Shown here one piece after another: positions 10,101-16,698 of a DNA stretch of 49,666 nucleotides. Origin of the DNA: Candidatus Obscuribacterales bacterium (GTDB lineage: Bacteria; Cyanobacteriota; Vampirovibrionia; Obscuribacterales; Obscuribacteraceae); assembly GCA_019745505.1 (NCBI GenBank), contig JAIETE010000027.1:1-49666 (forward strand), read 5' to 3'. The notes below the pieces were generated by a model. The model did not search any database. It worked only from the letters and a program-made list of their open reading frames with translations, and was not told the DNA's origin. Within the stretch, counting starts at the first letter, position 1. Each line of letters starts with the position of its first letter. The position numbers were made by a program, and so were the translations under genes.

Positions 10101-10280
10101 GAAATGCGCTGGTACGCACAGCGTAATGCCACGCCGGTTGTTGCCGGCACGGCAACCGCTATGCTGCCCGACGGCGATATGAACCTTTCTCAAAGGCTGA
10201 AAAATCGCATGCAATCCGCCGAGCTCATGGCAGCCGAACAACAACGCCGCGCCATGCTTCAGCAGCAACAAGGCCGATAA
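7125..10280 (+). CDS. Very large hypothetical protein with a zinc metallopeptidase motif
   Basis: 1051 residues, family not recognised. Residues 642-646 read HEIGH inside GVYGHEIGHDWNG. This fits the HExxH zinc-binding helix of metallopeptidases, with a glutamate about 60 residues later (LIESYLRATRDEN) that could be a third ligand. No classical signal peptide is seen. Residues near 110-140 contain two moderately hydrophobic Gly/Ala-rich stretches (KTGAGRAAVATIMGGMFVVD). The middle is charged, Lys/Gln/Ala rich and probably helical. The C-terminus is Gln/Arg rich and ends in a run of glutamines. The start has GGAGGT about 4 bases upstream. A three-copy hairpin array follows the stop within 20 bp. 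Possible roles include an intracellular or leaderless-secreted protease or a structural protein with an embedded zincin domain. Confidence 0.8.
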   Translation: MGGNTLGDQMLVNATDDLNGVVNQGKQVADQARERLSLSGQMLQGALPQDASSVQTEEMSGFERYGTVFGKGLLRTPEGVLNTVGHYWDNPGEAAGKALFAGSIGVAMRTFLPKTGAGRAAVATIMGGMFVVDGVKALAQGGSEASSARNRQELNQAATNFGNHMGMFAFDAAAGGYIGIKAERLTGRIMENPVGSAKTVGGWADGILGRFSKSAPAAESGQAAAAADTYANRMGAWAESKEFAPKLTAWDKKVERFWTSDESRVGNFLNRTTEKIDNWASKFKPKEEPVAKNPLANIPAEQAKALMEQAQRQHIEAVDSHMVYRHGLKGADGEYHGFDRTLALLKKGINPEQISAKDPIPNVPDLVNSKLDDALAGMVRTREQVMGINDAMSKIADEHGTGQQFKKQEGGTVVEAHEKPGTKPYDKAPQQAAADGEINVANLQEMAKVTADERAAITAEDTAVIAYKQQMEGQVFTAVVPNAERTPLGPEHIPAANTMFALGKEVNTTKDVAQVDDLFRFFADAATQSQAGGLGPNQALAKQLNLVGDEFFTFLVASMKEAGIKDPFTILQGKTPPLFAVSSDLVRTPDGKTVNAGPYTMRRIITEDPKTGEKVTVWGPDLVKYPINMTGERATSIGVYGHEIGHDWNGLIAKFLDKSGEGGVLTKAVERALGPKYNEVATIISPEGTPKELLVNKEKWTNGRLIESYLRATRDENTSDIIGTAWTGINMPVALARLLMGGRRNGGLMENSNVFSPTKMATPDNPMGFEVHAIDALRMVIGAKTMEYLGKGDPVIEAQAKSLLRLSREGSTKGDYELYNLDKPGQKVVIDRDTMDNVIGELITAQMETPLTVLEGKTFSSILPPLKTNYAKMETLGEAMAKAIADGKKVQDLVGDPKQFTQDYTITQVFGSGLPAELKLVKSGMEPKKAHELVTQFSDHMRQLYLESGDPHVQHLIGGSGPVELLPSLKARASALRSSFQNGAINLVGRQNEMRWYAQRNATPVVAGTATAMLPDGDMNLSQRLKNRMQSAELMAAEQQRRAMLQQQQGR

Positions 10281-10295
10281 AAATAAACCGCTAAT

Positions 10296-10402
10296 GCGTG
10301 GAGGTGCGTTGCACGCACCTTGCCATTAGAAGCGTGGGGGTGCGTTGCACGCACCCTGCCATTAGAAGCGTGGGGGTGCGTTGCACGCACCCTGCCATCG
10401 AA
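10296..10402 (+). repeat. Hairpin repeat array, three copies with a 36-bp period (locus A)
   Basis: Three direct copies of a 36-bp unit begin at 10296, 10332 and 10368. Each carries an 8-bp perfect stem with a TGC loop: 10302-10320, 10338-10356 and 10374-10392. Arms in copies 2 and 3 are GGGTGCGT / ACGCACCC. Copy 1 has AGGTGCGT / ACGCACCT, so its outermost base pair has changed on both sides. Each stem is preceded by a GTGG(G/A)G-type stretch and followed by TGCCAT. The array starts 15 bp after the stop of the zinc-protease-like gene and reads in its direction. No T tract follows, so this is not a standard intrinsic terminator. Confidence 0.95.
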
Positions 10403-10470
10403 GGCGTATAGATTTCATTTCCTGTAATATGTGATTTGGCTTCTGAGATGGAGTTAAATCATTCGGCCTC

Positions 10471-11967
10471 ATGCTTAAAGGGTCCAAAAATAACTCGGTT
10501 TTGAAATCATTTGCCGTGCTGGCGATACTTTCAACTCTGACTATCAATGGCAGTCAAACCATTGCTCAGCGCGAATATATGAATCCGGATTCTCCGGGCG
10601 TCAATCGCGGGCGCGCTTCGATGAATTACGTGAAAGGACAACAAGCCTTCAGTCTCGGCGACTATGTCCAGGCAGTCAATTTCTTGAAATTGGCGCAGAA
10701 TGATGATCCTTCCAACAAAAAAGTCTGCCACATGCTTGCCCTCGCCTATGCAGAAGCGGGCGATGCTTATAATGCCAATCTCTGGTTCGGCTCGGCTCTC
10801 ACGCTCGACTACAACTATGTCGAATGCCGCAACAATTACGGTCTTTTCCTGAGAAAAACAGGAAAGACCTACGAAGCCGAACGTGCTTTTGAAGAGTGCA
10901 TCAAAACCAATCCGAAGTATCCAGATGCACACTACCACCTGGGCGAGATGCTCAGAGACAAAGGCGATCTCGACAGTGCGATCGAGCAGTTCAACGACGC
11001 CATCCGATGCAATCCGAACTATTTCGACGCATTGCAAGATCTCGGCTTGGCGATGTACCAGAAATATTCATCAGGTCTTTGCGACATTTCCGAATCTCTG
11101 CAAAAGCTGCAAGAAGCAGAAAGATTGATCCCTGATAATCCGATGATTCACTACTATCTGGGCAACGTTTACTGCTCCAACTCGCAATTCGACGCTGCTG
11201 AGGCCGAGTATCGAAAAGCGCTGCAGTGTGACGCCAAATTCGCTGCCGCCAATTATGAATTCGCGCGCGTGCGTTATTACCGTGGTGATGTCGATCGCTG
11301 CATTCTGGCGATGAGAGAAGCAGAGAAGGTTACTCCCGTGTATGCGGAATCAAAGAAATATCCGGCAATTCCGCTCGACAAATTGAAAGTCTACAAAGCG
11401 GCCTGCCTGGAGGTTAAAGGCCTGGGCATCGATGCAGTCGATACATATAAAGAAGCGGCGGCGATGCAAAACAGTGTTGACAGAGTAAACACACTAGTCA
11501 AAATCAAAAATCTGGAGAAAGCTCTGCGCAGCAGCGCCCGAAAGAAACAGCCCCTTTACGATATGGCTGAAGTTCAGGCGCTCGTCAAAAAGGGCGTGTT
11601 TGATATTGAAAAGGGCGACTACGAGAGCGCAAAACGCTCATTCAGCCGCATTCTGGAGATGTATCCCGAGTGTTATGAAGCCGTCCAGCATCTCGGTGAG
11701 CTTTCGGAAATCTCGGGCGACCTGAATGGTGCTATTGCAAAATACCAGCAGGCGCAGGCTTTGCGACCGACATTCGGAGCCGCCTATTTCAACCTGGGCG
11801 TGATCCTGGAAAAAATGGGTCTGGCGAGCGACGCAGGCATGATGTACCAGAAATTTCACGAGTTGGACGGCAAGTATCCATACGATCCGCGCCACATCGT
11901 GAGCATCCAGCAGGACGACGTCCGGCAGCGGGCGCGCGAAGTGGAGTTCAAAAAGCGCGGTTATTAG
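10471..11967 (+). CDS. Exported tetratricopeptide repeat protein
   Basis: 498 residues. An N-terminal signal sequence is visible (KSFAVLAILSTLTINGSQTIAQ), with likely cleavage after about residue 32. Residues about 50-275 hold at least six TPR units. The register is shown by runs such as AYAEAGDAYNANLWFGSALT, GLFLRKTGKTYEAERAFEEC, LGEMLRDKGDLDSAIEQFND and LGNVYCSNSQFDAAEAEYRK. A second group follows near residues 370-470 (GVFDIEKGDYESAKRSFSRI). Such solenoids scaffold protein complexes; the partner is unknown. No strong ribosome binding site precedes the ATG at 10471 (GGAG is 17 bases away), so the start is slightly uncertain. Outer-membrane or periplasmic location is inferred. Confidence 0.85.
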   Translation: MLKGSKNNSVLKSFAVLAILSTLTINGSQTIAQREYMNPDSPGVNRGRASMNYVKGQQAFSLGDYVQAVNFLKLAQNDDPSNKKVCHMLALAYAEAGDAYNANLWFGSALTLDYNYVECRNNYGLFLRKTGKTYEAERAFEECIKTNPKYPDAHYHLGEMLRDKGDLDSAIEQFNDAIRCNPNYFDALQDLGLAMYQKYSSGLCDISESLQKLQEAERLIPDNPMIHYYLGNVYCSNSQFDAAEAEYRKALQCDAKFAAANYEFARVRYYRGDVDRCILAMREAEKVTPVYAESKKYPAIPLDKLKVYKAACLEVKGLGIDAVDTYKEAAAMQNSVDRVNTLVKIKNLEKALRSSARKKQPLYDMAEVQALVKKGVFDIEKGDYESAKRSFSRILEMYPECYEAVQHLGELSEISGDLNGAIAKYQQAQALRPTFGAAYFNLGVILEKMGLASDAGMMYQKFHELDGKYPYDPRHIVSIQQDDVRQRAREVEFKKRGY

Positions 11968-12062
11968 CGGCGAGTCACGAGCAAAGGCTTTCAAGTATTA
12001 AAAAGGCTTACTGTGCCGGAATTTATTTCGGTTATCATTAGGCCCACAAGGAAAACAAAACC

Positions 12063-12962
12063 ATGTCCAAACACACTCAATCAACGAAGCAGGTTTCCAC
12101 CCATACTCTTTTGAAGTACAAAGGAGAGGGGCGAAAAATCGTCTGCCTGACCGCCTATGACTATTCGACGGCGCAAATTGTCGACCGCGCGGGCGTTGAT
12201 GTCATCCTTGTCGGCGACAGCCTGGCCATGGTCGCGCTCGGTCACCGCACCACGCATGCAGTGACTATGGAAGAAATGCTCCATCACACACGCGCCGTCA
12301 CCCGTGGCGTCAAAACGGCTCTTGTAGTAGCAGATCTTCCCTTCATGAGCTATCAAGTTGAAGTTACGCAGGCAATCACTAACGCGGGACGCTTCATCAA
12401 AGAAGCCGAAGCGCATGCCGTGAAGCTTGAAGGCGCTACTCCTCTCAGCCTCGAAATTGTTGAAAGATTGGTAGGAATGGGTATCCCGGTCATGGGTCAC
12501 CTGGGCTTCACGCCCCAATCGATTCACGGTCTGGGCGGCACCAAAGTACAGGGCAAAACGGCCGAAGATGCCGTCAAGCTGATACGTGACGCCAAAGCTC
12601 TGGAAGAAGCCGGCGCTTTCAGCGTGGTTCTGGAGATGGTACCGAAAGCGGTGGCATCGATTCTTACTGAAGAAATGAAAATTCCCACTATCGGCATTGG
12701 TGCCGGCAACGGATGCGACGGACAGATTCTCGTCACGGATGATTTGCTCGGCAAGTTCACAGACTTCCAGCCGCGTTTTGTCAGGCGCTACGCCAATCTG
12801 GCTGACCTCTGCACCGATGCGATTGTCAGCTATGCAAACGATGTGAAGGCCAAACAATTTCCTGATGATTCGGAATCATTTGCAATCTCGGAAGAAGAAG
12901 AATTGGAATTGCGTCAATTGATCGCCGCAGACATGGAATTGAAGGGCGAATTGACTTGCTGA
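12063..12962 (+). CDS. panB: 3-methyl-2-oxobutanoate hydroxymethyltransferase
   Basis: First committed enzyme of pantothenate synthesis: adds a hydroxymethyl group from methylene-tetrahydrofolate to alpha-ketoisovalerate, giving ketopantoate for coenzyme A. The TIM-barrel family blocks are present: LTAYDYSTAQIVDRAG, VGDSLAMVALGHRTT with a metal-binding aspartate, ADLPFMSYQ with the second aspartate, AVKLEGA, GHLGFTPQS and VLEMVP with the catalytic glutamate. Length is 299, against about 265-280 usual; the extra is a short N-terminal tail and an acidic C-terminus (SEEEELELRQL). AAGGA lies about 10 bases before the ATG. panC and panD are not adjacent. Confidence 0.96.
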   Translation: MSKHTQSTKQVSTHTLLKYKGEGRKIVCLTAYDYSTAQIVDRAGVDVILVGDSLAMVALGHRTTHAVTMEEMLHHTRAVTRGVKTALVVADLPFMSYQVEVTQAITNAGRFIKEAEAHAVKLEGATPLSLEIVERLVGMGIPVMGHLGFTPQSIHGLGGTKVQGKTAEDAVKLIRDAKALEEAGAFSVVLEMVPKAVASILTEEMKIPTIGIGAGNGCDGQILVTDDLLGKFTDFQPRFVRRYANLADLCTDAIVSYANDVKAKQFPDDSESFAISEEEELELRQLIAADMELKGELTC

Positions 12963-13381
12963 ATTGTTAGACCGTCTTAAGTTTTTCAGATTATCCCGAA
13001 CTAACTAAGATTTCTTACCGACACTTAAACAAGTCGAATGCCATTCCAAGATGCTGATGGATAGGCAACTTGCTCCGTTCATAAAATATCGCTGATCGGA
13101 TACCGACCGGGTTTGGTATCCAAGGCGGGAACTTTCGATTTAACACTTTGTCCCACAAGTGACAAATAAATACAGGCGCCTGCAGAGCGATATCATTCTT
13201 CGCCTGAATTCTTTTGTCAGGGAAACACGAACAGCGGCGCAAGCGACGGGCATCACTTGTGGACTGGCGGCGAGTTGCTGCGCGTCATCTCAGGTGAGAC
13301 TAGTGCGCCACGGTAGTCGCATCTGGATACCCGCACCCCAACACTGTCCGCATCGTGAGTTGTGTACAGAGGATTGAATGA
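12963..13381. other. Intergenic region upstream of the RlpA-like gene
   Basis: 419 bp with no convincing gene. Two inverted repeats are visible: GGATACC / GGTATCC (13098-13104 with 13115-13121) and the tight palindrome CAGGCGCCTG (13173-13182). Neither has a T tract. A c-di-AMP (ydaO) riboswitch was considered because those often precede rlpA-type genes, but its conserved blocks were not found. AGAGGA at 13368-13373 is the ribosome binding site for the next gene. Confidence 0.5.
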
Positions 13382-14155
13382 ATGACTAGAGACAAAAGAA
13401 AGAGCATTGCGCTCTTGGTGACGTTGACGCTCACATATTCTCTCGCTGCGACCAACAGCGCCATGGCTGCAAACATCGATAAGCCAATCAAAAAACTATT
13501 TTCCGGAATCGCCTCCTGGTACGGCGGCAAATTCCACGGAAGGCGCACGGCATCAGGCACTCGCTACAATATGCACAGCATGACCTGCGCTCACAAGACA
13601 TTGCCGTTCGGCACTAAACTGCTTGTGGAAAACACCTCGAACGGCAAGACCTGCCAAGTAACAGTGACTGACCGCGGACCTTATTACGGCAAGCGCGTCA
13701 TCGATCTCTCGAAGGCGGCTGCCGACAAACTCGGTCTCGACGGAATCGGACAAGTCGTTTGCTACATAGGAAAAGCTGTCGGCAAAGGCATTGGTGGAGC
13801 GGCAAAAGGCATTGAAGGTACCGCTAAGGAGACCGGCGAAACTATCGCCAATCTCCCCAATCAAATCGGAAAAGTCGCCAAAGAAGTAAAAGAAGCTGCT
13901 TCCGCGCCGGTTTCACGAGGCGTTGCTTCTGCCTCCAAACCGATGAGCCGACAAGCCTATCGCAATGAAATCGAGCGTTATTACAAGAAGAAAGATTTTG
14001 TCGACGAGGACTCCGAACTAGCGGCTTGGCAAGTGAAAGGAACCTTCGAACCACGCGCGAAAGAGGGATGCTTGCTGGTTCCGGATACAGATCATTCAGG
14101 AGCGAGCAGGCACAACAGAAGCGTGATTGCCGGATTGGACCAAGACCTTTTTTAG
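13382..14155 (+). CDS. rlpA: RlpA-like double-psi beta-barrel protein, exported
   Basis: 257 residues with a signal peptide (SIALLVTLTLTYSLAATNSA) and no lipobox, so probably soluble periplasmic rather than a lipoprotein like E. coli RlpA. Residues about 40-125 form the RlpA/DPBB domain: GIASWYGGKFHGRRTASGTR, CAHKTLPFGTKLLVEN, VTVTDRGPYYGKRVIDLSKA. RlpA proteins act on septal peptidoglycan as lytic transglycosylases or bind bare glycan. The usual C-terminal SPOR domain is missing. It is replaced by a Gly/Lys/Ala-rich amphipathic stretch (KGIGGAAKGIEGTAKETGET) and a charged tail. AGAGGA lies 8 bases before the ATG. The gene symbol refers to the domain family. Confidence 0.85.
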   Translation: MTRDKRKSIALLVTLTLTYSLAATNSAMAANIDKPIKKLFSGIASWYGGKFHGRRTASGTRYNMHSMTCAHKTLPFGTKLLVENTSNGKTCQVTVTDRGPYYGKRVIDLSKAAADKLGLDGIGQVVCYIGKAVGKGIGGAAKGIEGTAKETGETIANLPNQIGKVAKEVKEAASAPVSRGVASASKPMSRQAYRNEIERYYKKKDFVDEDSELAAWQVKGTFEPRAKEGCLLVPDTDHSGASRHNRSVIAGLDQDLF

Positions 14156-14178
14156 ATCATGGCGCATAAAATGCTAAC

Positions 14179-14203
14179 GGGCAGGATTTATCCCGCCCCT
14201 ACA
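14179..14203 (-). repeat. Divergent hairpin repeat overlapping a stop codon (locus B)
   Basis: Read on the minus strand: TGTAGGGG, then arm GGGCGGGAT, loop AA, and arm ATCCTGCCC. This is a 9-bp stem with one G-U pair that is only paired on the minus-strand transcript. The GTAGGGG prefix resembles the GTGGGGG prefix of the other hairpins, though the TTGCA core is missing. The TAG in it (14201-14199) is the stop codon of the DUF4239 gene. Confidence 0.7.
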
Positions 14204-14993
14204 ATTGGTATCTATTGTTGATGCCGAGCAGACGCTCGAAGATCAGCTTGTCTACGTACAGCGCATCAGGTTTGATTTTCATGTCGCCTGAAAATGGATA
14301 GCCGAACATCAGTACGAGGAAAAGATTGAGCGCAATGAGAGATGAAGAAAGGGCGGTCATGATAATCTGCGCTTTCAAATTCTTCAAACCGAAAAAGTAA
14401 GAAAACACGCTGCAAACTATGGCCCCAAGTATCAGTACGACCCATTCTTCGATCGGCATACCGTTGTCTGAGATGTTGGTGCGCGCCCGCCTGTTATCCC
14501 AGAGAGTGCATACCGCGTTGACCGCCATAGGATAGATTGCTTTCTGGCTCTCCGTCACTGGCTCGAAATCGATGACTTCGTGGATCAGGTCGAAAACCTG
14601 CTTCCTGGCTTTGAAGCTCTTGTCTCCGGTGCCCATCAAGTCCCATTCGACCTGAACAACTTCCGTCACATAATCAAGACAGAGCGCCTCTATCCTTTTT
14701 TTCTTTTCCTCAGGAAACCGATGAGACAAGACAAAAACATCGGCAAGGCTATTTGCCTCTGACTCAACAATTGAGCGTGCTTCCTGAAAGCGAGTCATTG
14801 CATCGACAACGACAAGGCCGAGCAATACTGCATACATCGTGCCGACGACGGATAGCATATAGCCGCCGACTTCGTGATTTTGCATCAGCGAATCGATATG
14901 CACTCTCTGGCGCACCCAAATGAGACCGACCACCGACAACAACACACCGAGTGTGAATATCGTGATGGCACTTAAATAGCTGTCGAATTGCAT
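14199..14993 (-). CDS. DUF4239 (bestrophin-like) membrane protein
   Basis: 264 residues from the ATG at 14993. Membrane segments are visible near the N-terminus (LSAITIFTLGVLLSVVGLIW and VVGTMYAVLLGLVVVDAM) and C-terminus (VVLILGAIVCSVFSYFFGLK and ALSSSLIALNLFLVLMFGYP), with a soluble helical region between. This layout and the VGTMYAVLLGLVVVDAMTRFQEA block match DUF4239, a family distantly related to bestrophin channels; its function is not established. An in-frame ATG at 15146 would add 51 residues but overlaps fmdB. The internal start leaves a 31-bp gap and has AAGGA very close by. It is last in a run with SpoIID, RseP and FmdB-like genes, which suggests an envelope role. Confidence 0.75.
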   Translation of the reverse strand: MQFDSYLSAITIFTLGVLLSVVGLIWVRQRVHIDSLMQNHEVGGYMLSVVGTMYAVLLGLVVVDAMTRFQEARSIVESEANSLADVFVLSHRFPEEKKKRIEALCLDYVTEVVQVEWDLMGTGDKSFKARKQVFDLIHEVIDFEPVTESQKAIYPMAVNAVCTLWDNRRARTNISDNGMPIEEWVVLILGAIVCSVFSYFFGLKNLKAQIIMTALSSSLIALNLFLVLMFGYPFSGDMKIKPDALYVDKLIFERLLGINNRYQL

Positions 14994-15024
14994 TATCCTT
15001 TTCAGGTCCGTGGAGGCGTCCCAA

Positions 15025-15273
15025 TCAGTGACAAGTACCGCAGGAAGAGCTGGAGCAAGAGCCACAGCCGCCGCCTGACGATTTGGATGATTTGGTTGTG
15101 CCCTGACCGACATCAGGGGTGGTGCCACCGGCACGAATGAACGCATTCCAAATGCGCGTCACATCAGTGCTGCCGCACTTGTCGCAGGCGCAATCCGTAG
15201 ATTCTGCGGTCATCGAGCGCTCGACTGTGAAAACCTCACGGCAGTCTTTGCAGCGATAATCATATTGAGCCAT
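15025..15273 (-). CDS. FmdB-family zinc ribbon protein
   Basis: 82 residues. It begins MAQYDYRCKDCREVFTVERS, continues with CDKCGSTDVTRIWNAFI, and ends in a Ser/Gly/Cys-rich tail (GGGCGSCSSSSCGTCH). The two CxxC pairs form the single zinc ribbon of the FmdB/CxxC_CxxC_SSSS family, named for exactly this kind of tail. The family is widespread and often annotated as a regulator, but the role is unproven. AGAGGT lies about 10 bases before the ATG. It sits 24 bp after the site-2 protease gene and is probably co-transcribed with it. Confidence 0.9.
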   Translation of the reverse strand: MAQYDYRCKDCREVFTVERSMTAESTDCACDKCGSTDVTRIWNAFIRAGGTTPDVGQGTTKSSKSSGGGCGSCSSSSCGTCH

Positions 15274-15296
15274 TTCGTGTTGAACCTCTTACTTCT

Positions 15297-16691
15297 TTAG
15301 TGAGCAGGTGCAGGAACGCTAGTCGAATCAGGCGCGGGCGTGCTCGTATTCTCTTTTGGAGCAAGCGGAGTCGAATCCGTGGTCGTTGCAGGAATGGAAT
15401 CAGCAGCTGGTGCGCCACTCTGGCTGCGGCTCTGCACGGCTTCTTTCTGTTCGTTCTGCTGTTGCCGCACTTCTTTGGCCTTATCTTTCATCGCTTTGAA
15501 AGAAAGTTTGCCGGTCATGAGTGCGCTTACGTCGTTGACCATAATCACGACCATCAGCACGATAAGACTGATGAAGCCCCATTTGACGATTTCTCCTTGG
15601 GCCCGCTCGTGCATGGGCTTGCCGCGTATAGCCTCGAAAAGCATGAATGCGAGGTGACCGCCGTCCAGCGCCGGCCAGGGCAAGAGGTTGATGATGGCAA
15701 GGTCCATACTGATCATAATGGTGAACAGGAAGAGTTTGCTCCAATCCTGCTGCGCCACGTCGGCGCCGAAAACCACCACGGCAAGCACGCCGTGCAGGTC
15801 GCCGATGCCAACGGCAGGAGCTCCACCTGCGGCTTTCTTTCCGCCTGCGACTCCCTGGATCAATCCTTGCACCATCTGCCCGAGGGCATCCAGCATGCTG
15901 TGCGTCAGATCCGTCAGTTTGACGGCGGCATAGCCTGCCACTTCAACCGGATTGCCGTCGATCTTCTTGAAATAGGGATACTTTTCCATCAGCTCCAGAC
16001 CGATGGTGCCTTTCTCATTGGGCGTCATCTTCAAGGTGAGCAGCTGCATGGCGTTTTCCTGCGCCAAATACTCGGCTTCGGTGACCTTGCGAGGATCGTC
16101 CGCCTGTTCCTTATTCTGCGCTTCATTTGGGCGGCGAATCGTCACCGTCATGGGCAGATTCTTGTGAGACTTGATCATGGAGATCGTGTCTGACTGCCCG
16201 GTTACATTATTTCCATCGATAGCTATGAGGATGTCGCCCGGCTTGAAACCCGCATTTTGAGCAATCGGATTTTCCTTGATGCAATTGCCGGCCACTACGC
16301 GAGTTGCCGGATCGCCCATGGAAAGGACCATTACAAGGCAGACCAAATAAGCAAAAATGACATTGAAAGTTACCCCGGCGACGGCGACCAGCGCCCTCTG
16401 CCAGATTGGAAACTTGCGGAAAGGCTTTTCCGGCGGACCAAAGGCGTCAGCATTCGACTCATCGCCCAGTTCGGGAATCGCCACATAGCCACCCAGCAAG
16501 CAGGCATGAATCTTGAATTCTGTATTCCACCTCTTGCCAAGCGTGATTGACGGACCAAATGGCAGCCCAAACCCGAAAACCGGAGTCTGGAAGCCAAAGA
16601 ATCTGGCAACCAGGAAATGCCCGCACTCGTGCACGATGATGAGCACGCTCAGTATCCCGAGCATCGTTAATATCGCAAAAGCCTTTTCCAC
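15297..16691 (-). CDS. rseP: RseP-type site-2 (intramembrane) zinc protease
   Basis: 464 residues. HECGH at residues 21-25 lies within the first membrane segment (FAILTMLGILSVLIIVHECG) and is the zinc-binding helix. The second metal motif is in WPALDGGHLAFMLFEAIRG. A PDZ domain lies between, seen as NPIAQNAGFKPGDILIAIDG. RseP-family proteases cut membrane-bound anti-sigma factors or remnant signal peptides. The C-terminal 80 residues are a Pro/Ser/Thr/Ala-rich tail absent from typical members. The start is GTG at 16691, with GAGGT 4 bases upstream and only 7 bp after the SpoIID-like gene, so the two form an operon. The target is unknown; no anti-sigma gene is nearby. Confidence 0.92.
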   Translation of the reverse strand: MEKAFAILTMLGILSVLIIVHECGHFLVARFFGFQTPVFGFGLPFGPSITLGKRWNTEFKIHACLLGGYVAIPELGDESNADAFGPPEKPFRKFPIWQRALVAVAGVTFNVIFAYLVCLVMVLSMGDPATRVVAGNCIKENPIAQNAGFKPGDILIAIDGNNVTGQSDTISMIKSHKNLPMTVTIRRPNEAQNKEQADDPRKVTEAEYLAQENAMQLLTLKMTPNEKGTIGLELMEKYPYFKKIDGNPVEVAGYAAVKLTDLTHSMLDALGQMVQGLIQGVAGGKKAAGGAPAVGIGDLHGVLAVVVFGADVAQQDWSKLFLFTIMISMDLAIINLLPWPALDGGHLAFMLFEAIRGKPMHERAQGEIVKWGFISLIVLMVVIMVNDVSALMTGKLSFKAMKDKAKEVRQQQNEQKEAVQSRSQSGAPAADSIPATTTDSTPLAPKENTSTPAPDSTSVPAPAH

Positions 16692-16698
16692 GTGGACC

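Noticed and set aside
10296..10402. Three 36-bp repeats resembling a CRISPR array
   Set aside because: The 36-bp unit is contiguous with no unique spacers, the repeats are near-complete hairpins related to elements elsewhere in the window, and no cas gene is present.
12963..13381. c-di-AMP (ydaO/yuaA) riboswitch upstream of the RlpA-like gene
   Set aside because: The location is typical, but the conserved GGGGAACC- and GGGTGAATC-type blocks were not found.
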